From Trema orientale (lineage: Eukaryota > Streptophyta > Magnoliopsida > Rosales > Cannabaceae): a DNA stretch of 64,000 bases. A model generated the notes under the pieces. That model saw only the letters and a program-made list of their open reading frames with translations. It was not told where the DNA came from and did not search any database. The stretch lies in NCBI GenBank assembly GCA_002914845.1, contig JXTC01000037.1, positions 614,590 to 678,589 on the forward strand. The letters are read 5' to 3'. The stretch's first letter is position 1. Every line of letters begins with the position of its first letter. This document shows, piece by piece, positions 54,000 to 64,000 of this stretch. The translations under genes were made by a program, and so were the position numbers.

Positions 54000-56900
54000 T
54001 GTATAGACTTGAAAAAGGAAAAAGGAAAATCAACTATTAGCAAATTAATTGCATTTAAATTTCTTTTACAAACCTTCCTTAAAACAAAACTTTTACATAC
54101 GAATTAAATTTTCATACTTTTTCTTTATTTGTTAATATATTCAAGTATACATTTTGTTTTTTGACTTTTTGAGTTGCAAGAACGAAAACCACCTAAGATG
54201 ATCTAATAAGTCTCTTTTTTCATCTATCATAAATCAGTAATAATAATGACAATGATATTTATGAAAAAAATTATTTCCAAGAGCAATAAGAACAATCATT
54301 GTGTAATACTACAATAAATCTTGGTTGAGAAAATGCCAAGTTATAGCTTCGTCTTATAAGGTTAAAGCGAAAGATTCGGTCAATTTAGTTTCATTATTTT
54401 TTACTATTCACAATTAAACTAAAAATTACTTCTTATTAAAAATTCAATTTTTTTTTACCTTGTAATTAAAATAACTCTTGAAATAAAATTTAAGTTCATA
54501 CACTCTATAAAAATAAAACACTCACAATCTTGGTCCAAAAATAAATACTTATTGAAAATCAAACATAAGGTGGTTTAAAACATTTGATTGCCACTTCGGA
54601 TCCTGTCGCCACCAGCCAACCTTCATTAGGATTTAATGCTTATCTGGAAAATTTAAATAAATGGAATGAGTTTGCACCCAGTAAGTAAATCTCATGCATG
54701 CAATGAATGACATGTTACATGAATAGTGCACTTTAAGAACCATAATTATGTATGCTCTTCTTTGAAAATATTTTTAGTCCATAAACACCATCGTTTCATA
54801 AAACTTTCATATTTGAGCTCATCATAGTGTAATGCCAAGTCTATTAGAAGTGATGAGCTATAAACGTGGTGTCATGACAAGCATATGTGACCTTATAGCT
54901 ATTCAGATCCCATATAGCTATCGTACTACAATGACTAACATTATAATTTAGATTTTCATTCTTAATGCAGTGATTGTAGGTCATTCAATCAGGTATCCAT
55001 ACTCATTTCAATAACTTAACACACACTTAAAGAAAACATTGTTCTTTAAAATATAATTTTGGATATATAGTACCTTTAAAATCATTAATTGAAAATCATA
55101 ATAATAATTTTTTTTTTTCATGTATTTCATGTAATTGTACATGTTCATGATTCAAACTTAATTTGCATACTAAAATGCAAGAGCATATAATAATATATTA
55201 TAGTGATTATTATAACACATAATAGTACATAATTACACATAAATACATAGAGTGAGATTTACTTATATTAGGTCCTTAGAAAAAGTTTCTTTGTGCCTAT
55301 AGTGAAATACCACACACTCGACTTTGTTGTAACCACGTGTCTCTTTTTAGCTTTTTTGATTGTTATTCATATAATAATATTCATTCTATATATTAATACA
55401 TATTATTTGTTTACAAAAAATATATTTAGGCATTTAAAAATACTTACAACATATAATGATAAAATTACGTTTTATAACATAACCAAAAGTTGTAAAATTT
55501 TAGTGACTAATACATACTTAAAGAAATTTATATTTTGTTCTAAAATTATTACTATTTTGAAATTTTACAGAAATCATAATAACATATCAATAAAATTGTA
55601 GAAAATTATTAAGAATTTATTAACAAGATTTAGTATTTTTTTATAATTTCTAATCTAAGGTCTATAATCTGATAAAATTGTTTGAAGCTGCAACCATCAG
55701 TTACATCTTGAATTTTTTGGAATTATTTATGTGTCCAAAAATCTTAATATTTTAAGGGACCATCTGTAACATATTATTACATAATGGAAAAAAAAATCAG
55801 GAATATCATATTATATTATTTCATAGTATTTTAAAGTCTTAAAATTATATCTTAAAATTCCTGACAACACTAAACTTACAAATCTATATATTATTTCGAA
55901 AATCATAATTAATTATAAATGTTTCTAAAAATCATAAAAATATTATGAGTACCTTATGATATAATATTAGTTTCCAGTAAAAGTTTAAATTCTAAATAAA
56001 ATTAATAAGATGAAGTTTTAGTAATATTATCTCGGACAACAAAATTACCATAATTACTGGTTCTAAAAACAGTATTTAAAAAAAATTCTATATAATTTGA
56101 AATTAATTCATAGCACACAAAAGTTTCCAGAATATAATCTAACATATATTTAAATATGTCTTAAAAAATTTCACTTCAAACTAATAATATTTACCTTCTG
56201 ATATTATAAAGTAAAAATAATAAAATTTATGTACTAGCTTTTATTCGGTAACAACCAGCATGTAATTAAAAATTTATGTAAAATTATAGGAGTAAGATAT
56301 GGACCTAAAACTTTTCAGAAATTAAGTAAACAAATAGAAGACATCTCATAAAAATTTTAGATCTAAATAGAGTTTCTAACTCCTAATAACATAGATTAAA
56401 ATTGAGTCCAATAGCAGTAAAATTACAACTTTGAAGGAAAAGAGTTTCAAGAATTTCCTATATGTATAAAAGGAATTTCCTACCATTTCCTATATAACTA
56501 CATCACATATATAGTCTATATATTATAATCTTAAAAACTAATTATGTACAATTATAAAATAATTAATGAAAAATAACATTAATTAGAAAAAGCTATCTTA
56601 TAGTTGTGGTTAAAGTTGTAATAGGTAAGAATGGTAAAAGGATTTTCTTATTCTAATTACACATATAGTGTTCATATACACAATCTAAGCACATCTATAT
56701 AGAAGTACTTTTAAAAATAATAAAACAATGCAAGAATTCTATATATATACAAATCTTATGTCAATATTAATGAGTAATACTAGTTAAGAAAAATACCTCT
56801 TAGATAATTGAAGTAGTAAATCCTTGCACAACCTTTTGTTGAATGAAGAAAAGTAGAAGTAATTTTATGAAATTGAGAAGTAGAAAGAAACTACGGAAAC

Positions 56901-58612
56901 TTTAATGGAATAAAGAGAATCCTTTTGATAGTAGAGGGGAGAATGATGCATCAAAAGAGATAGATGAGTGTTTTTGAAGAAAAATAATATAATGAGTACA
57001 AGAGTGATTTAAATGCATTAAAAAATCATGAGTTTTTGTGTCTACTAGATAAGATATAAGATGAAAAGCATATAAATATATTCACATGAATTGCTAAACT
57101 GCATTATATTTGGCCACAAAATACAAAAAAATGGATGGTAATGAAGACAAGTTTGCCAACTTCACATGAGATATTAGAATAAATGCATACAAAAATCATC
57201 ATATGCATGCATGTCAACTTAGCTAAAGTTGTCTACTACTCTTCCTTTTTTTTTTCTTTCATATATATATATATATGTATCATCACTTATTTAATTCATA
57301 CATTAGTATATGTATATATAACACATAGGCATGTTACGAAAATCCTTTTTTTTGTTTTTGTTTTATTTATTATTATTTTTATATCGTGATCTATACATGA
57401 AGTAAACTATATGAACATTATTTTTTTTATATTAATCGTATGTACATACTTCAATTTAAACATATTGATATATTTAATTGCTCTAATAACAATATATATT
57501 TGAATAAGAAAATCAATAGCAATTATTAGATTAATCTATTTAGGGTTCAATATTAAACTAAATTAATCAAATATACAACACATTAAACAATAATTATATG
57601 CATGAATTTAGAATGTATGTAATTTTTTTTTAATCTCTTATTAGGCACATATGGTTCAACTTAGCTTTCATGTGTGTATTTTATTGCAACATATCCACAA
57701 AATTCGTTAGTTTATAACTATTTTATCTATGTGATTAAATAATTAAATATACATAATAAAATTTTAGACCAGTTAATAAGCTCGATATTACACATTGGCT
57801 GAGCCCGTAAAGGGCAAGAGGGGGCAGTTGCCCTCTTGAACATTTTATTTTGTATTTTGTTACATGTGTTTTTATTTTTTTTTTTAAAGTCAACCTTTCT
57901 TTGCCCCCAACTAAATGCCTTTATTTCCCCATATTGAATTTTTTAAAATATAAATTTTAAACAATTCAAGTTATGCCCTAGTTGGTAATTAAAATTTTAA
58001 TCACACTCTTGCATTTTTGTGGTAAAAAAGTTTTATGTTTGAGTAAATAAAATACTTTGTTTTTTAACTCTTCAAATTATTATTTTTTAACTCTTCAAAT
58101 TGTTTTAAACCTAAATTAATTTTAAAAACTCAATTAAATTTAACTAAATTCATTCCTAAAAAGTGGGGAAAATAAAGATAGAAAATTAGGAAAATTTAAG
58201 AAGATAAGAGTCCCCAAAAGAAAATTCTATGTGTTTGTAGCTGTGCCATTTCTTAAAACATTTTCTGCCTTCACTACTGCGAACAATAAAAGCAGAAAAA
58301 TATAAACTCACATAATTTTAATCCATGGGATCCATCCATATTCAGTTATTTACTTGTTTACTAAATGAAAATAAAAAATAAATAAAGAAAACAAGCCGTC
58401 AAAGAAAATAAAAAGAGAAAAAAGAAAAGCAAAAAAGAGAATAAAACGTTGGGATGTTGGACACATGGTATTCACGAAAGCAGGCAACACTTCGACTCAT
58501 TAAAAATATAAAAAAATAAAAATAAGCATAGAGCTGGGATCACACCAACTATCATCTCAAAGATATTCCTTCTTCTATATATTATTACTATAGATATAGA
58601 TATGTTACGTCT
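54000..58612. other. Long gene-free AT-rich stretch
   Basis: Open frames (for example 55293-55601, 57183-57389) are Ile/Phe/Tyr-rich translations of AT-rich DNA without domains. A GC-richer patch at about 57787-57835 (GCCCGTAAAGGGCAAGAGGG, GGGGCAGTTGCCCTCTTGAA) and CTTTGCCCCCAAC near 57900 look like repeat remnants. No RNA gene recognised. Confidence 0.4.
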
Positions 58613-60061
58613 ATAATGCATGTACGTAAAATAATCGTAAGTGCACGGGTCGTAAACAAATAATAAATGATAAGTATTGAGTTTTCGATCCCACGAAGAA
58701 TCGGGTGTAAAAATTATCGTTAAGTACCGGAATTATCGTGACCTAACTTTATCTAGGTAACCAAAGTAAATAAATATATAACTTAAATAAATATAAAAAT
58801 AAAATATGAAAACTCTACGCACAAATGTACTAGGGGATTGAATTCACCTAACCATCAACTATGTCTTTTGATTACCAATTGCATTTTAATCAATTATTCC
58901 TAATTTATATCCAAGAATCCAAAGGTATTTCTACTCCCTCTCTCGAGTGCGGAGTAAAATCATTCCTAAATCCCGGTTCCAATATCTCTATTCTGAACCT
59001 AGAAATTAAGAATTCATTATGTTCAATGGTTCTTTGATTATGATTTCAAAAGAATTATAAGTTCTCTCAGACTCAATAAAATCCTACGTTATACTATCCT
59101 ATGGTTATTTCTAAAATTCCTTTTCTCAAGTGCCAAATTCTAGAAACCAAATCATCCAACTAGTATCTAATTAGTTGAGAAGCATTAAGCATGGAATAGC
59201 ATAAATAAATTCAAGAACAATATCAAAGAACATATTGGAAATCAAGACATAGAATCAAAGTTTAAGTTACATCATTCCCCTAACATATAATAATTAGTTC
59301 AACATAGGAGAATCTAACACAAATCTCCACAAGAATTTCATATATCCAAACATGTTCATAAGTCAATCACAATACAAAACTTAAATGAGACTAGGGTGAG
59401 AAAGAGGAAGAGAAAAACTCTTTTATGGAGATAGAACTTTAAGCTTCAATCTCTTCAAGCCACTCTCTCAAGCATCCTCTCCGAGATTTTTACTCCAAGC
59501 TTCTTCCTCTCTATGATATTTGAGCTCTCTTTGTCGTGTTTTCTTTCTAACTCTCTACACTTGAAATGGAGGCTTAAGGATGTATTTAAGAAGTTCCAAG
59601 ATGACCTAGGCTGGGTGGAATATCAACAATTCGATCAGATGACATCAATGATCCAGATTGGCTCTAAAAACTCGCTAAAAATGCGATTCAAGGCGCTAGG
59701 TAGCGCTGCAGTACTCTAGCCTCTGGAAGTTTAATTTCTAGGCAGCGCCACGATGCTACTTTGACAGTGTCGTGACGCTCTCGGTTCTGGAAAATCAGCG
59801 TCACAGCTTTTCTTCCTGGGGCGTCATTTCTTCGTTTTAGTTCTATTTTGCCTGATTTTCATTGTGTTGCAGTCATTGGACTCAACTTTCGTCAAAAGGG
59901 TTGAAATATACAAATGTGGCACTAATTTATCTTGATTCTCATTTATTCACAAGAACTATAAAAATAAAGCAAAAATATATCAAACCACCAAAAATACTTG
60001 AGAACTTACAATTATTTGAGTTGAATGATACTTGATTTGTGAATGAATTAATGACTCATCA
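58613..60061. mobile_element. Probable solo LTR, 1449 bp
   Basis: Starts TGTTACGTCTATAATG and ends AATGACTCATCA, with TG...CA borders. Flanking pentamers AGATA (58608-58612) and AGATG (60062-60066) match at four of five positions. The sequence is distinctly less AT-rich than its surroundings and contains AAGTGCACGGGTCG and TCGATCCCACGAAG. The latter are phrases I associate with a common plant LTR family. No internal domains or second LTR are in the window, so recombination between LTRs is the simplest explanation. Orientation is not settled. Confidence 0.6.
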
Positions 60062-60074
60062 AGATGTAAAAGGA

Positions 60075-60605
60075 ATGTTTATGCCATAATTCGTCCTTGA
60101 GCTATCCAACTTGAAGCAATTTGGTGCTCAAAGTTTTAATAATTAAACCACTTAACTTTCTAATCTTAAGCAATTTGGTTCTAAAACTGTCTAAATTGCA
60201 ACACACTATTAAATTTCGAATGAAAAATACGCGTAAGAAGCATGTGATAGTATCTGAAAGACTGAAAAGGTATTTGAGAGAAAATATGGTTAATAAAAAG
60301 AATTTTGAGAGAATGAAAGAGATATTGTCTGTATTTTTTAGGGTCTTTGGAGCTACAAATTTGTAGAAAATTTGTTTGTAATTGTTCCTTTTTATTCCCA
60401 AATTTCTCAAATACACTTTCAGATATTACCAATACTTCTCATGTGTGTTTTCTATCAAAAATTTCACAGCTGATTGTAATTTAGATAATTCAAGGACCAA
60501 ATTATTTCAACTCAGAAAATTCAAAGACTCGGTTACTAAATTAGAACTATAATGACCAAATTGCCTCAAGTTGAATAGTTCATGGACAATTTGTGCTAGT
60601 AACCC
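60075..60605. mobile_element. MITE, GGCACAAATGGTC family, copy 2
   Basis: The right end read inward, GGGTTACTAGCACAAATTGT, and the left end GTTTATGCCATAATTCGTCC correspond to the ends of copy 1. The interior shares GGAGCTACAAATTTGTAG, TTGTAATTGTTCCTTTT and CATGTGTGTTTTCTATCAA in the same order. More diverged than copy 1; a poly-A run follows at 60606, so the duplication cannot be read. Open frames on both strands here are artefacts. Confidence 0.72.
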
Positions 60606-61444
60606 AAAAAAAAAAAAAAAAAAATAACTGCAGTGGGATCAACTCTTCAACTCCCACCCAAAGCAATGCTTGTTAAATTGCATTTTTTGCCCTTTGTCAA
60701 TAATTAATTTTACTAAGACAACTTATTTTTTTTGTGACAATAATAGGGTTGTGGGAAGATTCGTACTTACTACATAGTATCTCAATGTTAGAAATGAGTG
60801 TAGTTACTTAGAAGACTAAGCCTGCGACTTCGAGTAACAATATAACTTGATATGGCCTTCATAACTTTGCATACTGATAACATGTTATTTTTCATAGCAT
60901 AACCAACTTTGCTGGATTTTTTTTTTTGGGTTTATATAAGTTTTTTTTTATACATAAAATAATAACCAACTTTTGAATTATAATTTACATAAAATAATAA
61001 AAAAAGTAATTTTTTTGTAATTTTTTTCTTTTTTATTTTTTAATAAACATATTTTATCTGAGAATATTTCACTATTAAATTGCAGTTCCTTACAGAGGTA
61101 CTTCTCACAAAATATAATCCACAACAAGCCACCAAAAAAAAAAAAATATTGTGTTCATTTTAGTGGGCAAAAAGGGTATTTTTCTATTAAATTACACTAA
61201 TTATGTTCTAGTATATCTCAAAAATTATAGGCTCTTGAAATACTCGAAGTGGTACCCTAAGGCCCTATTTGGTGAGTTAAACTAAAAGGAGGGATTGGAT
61301 TATTTAGTAATCAGAATGAACTAAATAATTTAATAATTTGTTTTATACATAAAGAATGATTGGACTATTTAGTAATTTGTTAAAATAACACCGTTAGAGG
61401 GTACTATCTTAATTTTTAATCCATTCTTCATTGGGGTTGAAAAA
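60606..61444. other. Gene-free stretch with a possible MITE end
   Basis: GGCCCTATTTGGTGAGTTAA at about 61262 resembles a Tourist/hAT-type terminus, followed by two GATTGGAYTATTTAGTAAT repeats (about 61296 and 61360). No matching right end was found. Confidence 0.35.
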
Positions 61445-61975
61445 GAGGTGTCAAATATGCTGGGTCGGCCTAACCCGATCCATTTGTCTGCAAGCCTACG
61501 TGAGCCGAGGGTCATCATGGCTTAGACCACGAAATTCGCGGGCAAAAACTAGGTGCTAGCCCCAGCCGGGTCTATAGACCTGCCCAAATTCCGGTCAAGA
61601 TGGGCCTACAGTAGGCTGTCCCATTATGGCCCCACTGTGGGCTAATACATAATTAAGTTTATTTATTTCTTTTAGCTTAAATTTAGCAAGAGTTGAACTT
61701 AAAAATGATTATTTATTGAAAATATCATTAAATTATATAAGCTTTTTTTGCTACTTCAAAATCAAAATATATCATTACTTTTAATATATACACAATATAT
61801 GTGTGATATATATTTTTGGCCTAATTAGGCCCACTGTGGGCCACGGGCCTAGCTTCCTAAGCCCATTCTGGCCTACGAAAATTCATAGGCCAGGACAGAT
61901 TAGGCCTAAGAACATGTCGAGTCAGCCCGCCTAATTTAACGTCCAGATGGGCCCGGGCCTAAGTTAACACTTCTT
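61445..61975. mobile_element. Inverted-repeat element with GGGCC-rich arms
   Basis: Two GC-rich arms (GCTGGGTCGGCCTAACCCG onward at 61460-61645, and GGCCTAATTAGGCCCACTGT onward at 61818-61965) flank an AT-rich centre. Motifs such as CCACTGTGGGC, GGCCTA and TAGGCC recur in both orientations. Outer ends GTGTCAAATATG and, inverted, GTGTTAACTTAG are loosely similar. Probably an hAT-like non-autonomous element; no target duplication found. Confidence 0.5.
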
Positions 61976-62108
61976 GGTTAAAATAATCCATCTCTCTTGC
62001 TTTCTCATTTCCCAAAAAAGTGTGCACAAGATTTTTTTTTCTACTAATTGTCTACTCATTCCCCAAAAATTATGGGTTCCATACAGTTTTCATCTATTAT
62101 TTTATTAT

Positions 62109-62962
62109 GGGATAATATTAAAAAAAAAAGCCACCATCTTTAGTATTTTATCAAAAAAAAATCCAAACATTTTCATTTATATCAAATTAAACTTTTAATT
62201 TGTATTTTCCTATCAAATAAGGCCGAGCTCACGCATTTAGTCAAAAATAGAACTCTAATTTATTGAAAAAGATAATTTTACAATTTAAACTCATAAAACA
62301 TATAATAAAACTAATAAAAATTGAAACCAATTATTTTTGTCTTTTTTAAAAAAAATTTAAGTGAAAATAAAAATTATTAAAAATAAAAAAAGTTTCAAAT
62401 ATTCAAAACAATTTTAAAAAATGAATGAAAAAAGTTTTAAAAAAAATCTTATTTTGTCCTTTCTTTCAAGAGTTTAAATTATTCTATACAATGAATTTTT
62501 TTTTAAAAAAAAAATGAGAGAGTATGACAAAAATTTAAAAAAAAATCTCATTTTTTCTTTCTTTTTTTAATCATTTTAAGTGAAACTAATAATTATTGAA
62601 ACTAGAATGAGTTTAAATTATTCAAAACAATTAAATGTTAAAAAGAAAAAGAATGAAAAAAATTTTATTTTTAATTATTTTCACATAAATTATTTTTTTA
62701 AAAAAGAAAGAAAACAATAATTTCTTTCAATATTTATTATTTTTAATATATCTTTCGTAAGATTAAAGGGTAAAATTGTCTTTTTAAATAATTTAAACTT
62801 TTAATTTTGAGTAATGTGTGGGCCCAGTTCTACTTGATAGGAAAATGTAAACTGAATGTTTAATTTGATATAAATGAAAAAGTGTGGGTTTTGTTTTTTA
62901 TAAGACTCTAAAAGTGGTGGGTTTTTCTTTTTCTTATTATTATTTTTTTTTGATATTATCCC
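62109..62962. mobile_element. 854-bp MULE-type element with inverted repeats longer than 120 bp
   Basis: The left end GGGATAATATTAAAAAAA and the right end read inward GGGATAATATCAAAAAAA lead into long matched arms that share CATTTTCATTTATATCAAAT / CTTTTTCATTTATATCAAAT, TTTTCCTATCAA and GRGCYCAC. Flanking 9-mers TTTTATTAT (62100-62108) and TTTTACTAT (62963-62971) match at 8 of 9. The centre is AT-rich with no transposase. Long arms plus the 9-bp duplication are typical of Mutator-like elements. Confidence 0.85.
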
Positions 62963-63103
62963 TTTTACTATATAATTCAAATAATGTGGGGTCCCTTATT
63001 TTTCTTTACTACTCTTTTATTTAGTTTCATCTCTTAGTAACACACTCTATCTAACAACTCATAGTATTAGTACAGTCCTATCCAATCCAATTTAATGCTA
63101 AAC

Positions 63104-64000
63104 TGTAACCCCCTAGGAATTCCTAGACTTGCAACCTTAGTAGAATTATTATTAATAGACTCAATGTCGAATTTCAATAAATTTATTTTCGCAATACTTG
63201 AAATTATGTGTGTAGTATGATTATAATGTTAAATTTTATTATGTGAGAAAACCATAATTATTCCTTGTTTTAACTTGGAAATTCTAAGATGGTTTTCCTT
63301 AATAATAAATTAATTTTACAAAGAAAATATTACGTACATCAAGATGACACAGGTTACCTAAATAAGAATGTGACATGTTTATGTCACATTAGAAAATGTT
63401 ACATCTTATAACTCAAGGTTGATAATTGCACCAAAATAGTACCATGGCATAATTTGAATGGCTAGGATTTAAGTATACAAAGAATTAAGAAGACAAATCA
63501 ATCCTAGGGTGGAAAATAAGTAATAGAAAAAGATGAAAACTAGTAAGGTTTTATCTTAGGGAGGTGATAACTTTAAATTAGTGGAATAGAAAAGGAAAAG
63601 AATAAAGTTAGTGGGTAATTCTAAAAAAAAGAAAATATAGACAAAACTAATTTATAGCTTTTGTCTCTAAAATAATTCAAAAGATAGGAAAAAGAAAATG
63701 ATAATGGAGATATTCTTTAGAAATTAGTGGCCATAATTCAAAGTAGAAGACATAGACAAAGCTAATTAGTAGTTTTTGTCTCCAAAATAATTCAAAAGGT
63801 ATGAAAAGGAATAATATAGTGGAGATTTTCTTTGGGAGCTAGTAGTATTAGATTCTAAATAATTGAAAAAGAAGAAAGATTAGAGACAAAAATAGTGGAT
63901 GAGTGAAAAATAAAGTAAAAGATAAGGTAATGGAGTAGAAAAAGAAGATATATTAACAAAATTAGTAATAATGGTGCTTGAATTATTAGATGGAATGTGA
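63104..64000 (+). mobile_element. Possible LTR start running off the window
   Basis: TGTAACCCCCTAGGAATTCC at about 63104 resembles the TGTAAC...-type 5' end of gypsy LTRs, and 0.9 kb without coding follows to the window edge. TGTGACATGTTTATGTCACA (63370-63389) is a near-perfect palindrome. The call rests on the terminal sequence only; the other end is outside. Confidence 0.3.
63640..63852. repeat. Tandem duplication of about 110 bp
   Basis: AGACAAARCTAATTWRTAG, then TTTTTGTCTCYAAAATAATTC and ATRGTGGAGATWTTCTTT occur twice, starting near 63640 and 63751. Each copy begins with a short hairpin (GACAAA...TTTGTC). Confidence 0.8.

Noticed and set aside
55293..55601. 102-codon ORF rich in Ile, Tyr and Phe
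   Set aside because: Amino-acid content is what AT-rich DNA gives by chance; no motif.
60102..60432. ORFs on both strands
   Set aside because: They fall inside a MITE whose other copy does not keep the frames.
61262..61444. Tourist-like MITE starting at GGCCCTATTTGGTG
   Set aside because: No matching right terminus or target duplication could be located.

Overview
This is an AT-rich, repeat-dense piece of a plant nuclear genome. Spliced plant-type genes, a single-exon pentatricopeptide (PPR) gene, a eukaryotic tRNA-Gly gene, a phi-class glutathione S-transferase (GST) cluster and remnants of most plant transposon classes support this. The protein sequences look like a eudicot. A Rosales origin is only an impression and cannot be shown from this window.

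Layout. Positions 1-2244 hold the decayed 3' part of a CACTA (En/Spm) transposon, ending in a clear terminal and subterminal repeat structure. From 2245 to 9000 there is gene-free DNA with MITE-like, SINE-like and LTR-like pieces. Positions 9006-9471 are a foldback element beside a decayed LINE on the minus strand (9480-12712). The gene-bearing core is 15100-26866. It contains a four-exon dephospho-CoA kinase gene (minus), a 2.07-kb Tourist/PIF-like element just upstream of its first ATG with a second MITE nested inside, a tRNA-Gly(CCC) gene, an intact PPR gene (plus), and three minus-strand GSTF loci: one pseudogene and two intact three-exon genes. Positions 27500-30300 hold MITEs and a Ty3/gypsy reverse-transcriptase fragment. 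Positions 31342-35122 are a complete Ty1/copia insertion with 297-bp LTRs, a 5-bp target duplication, primer-binding site and polypurine tract, but with gag fused to integrase by an internal deletion. It splits an older unidentified ORF.

Positions 36600-46750 are A-rich on the plus strand, as expected for long T-rich introns of a minus-strand gene. A promoter, a first exon and several candidate downstream exons can be seen, but the product is unknown. This stretch also holds a four-copy 164-bp tandem repeat. From 46750 to the end I see no convincing protein-coding gene. That part holds MITEs, LTR pieces, a probable solo LTR (58613-60061), a triplicated segment (50.0-53.1 kb) and a MULE-type element with long terminal inverted repeats (62109-62962).

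The most notable pattern is the number of short non-autonomous elements bounded by exact or near-exact 9-bp target duplications, most with GGG-type termini. This indicates repeated Mutator-superfamily MITE activity. One family (19232-19638 and 28147-28554) has an unusual core of ACTAGTTA-type repeats. The CoaE/tRNA/PPR promoter region is very compact apart from the transposon that has landed in it. No CRISPR array, operon or prokaryotic system is present.
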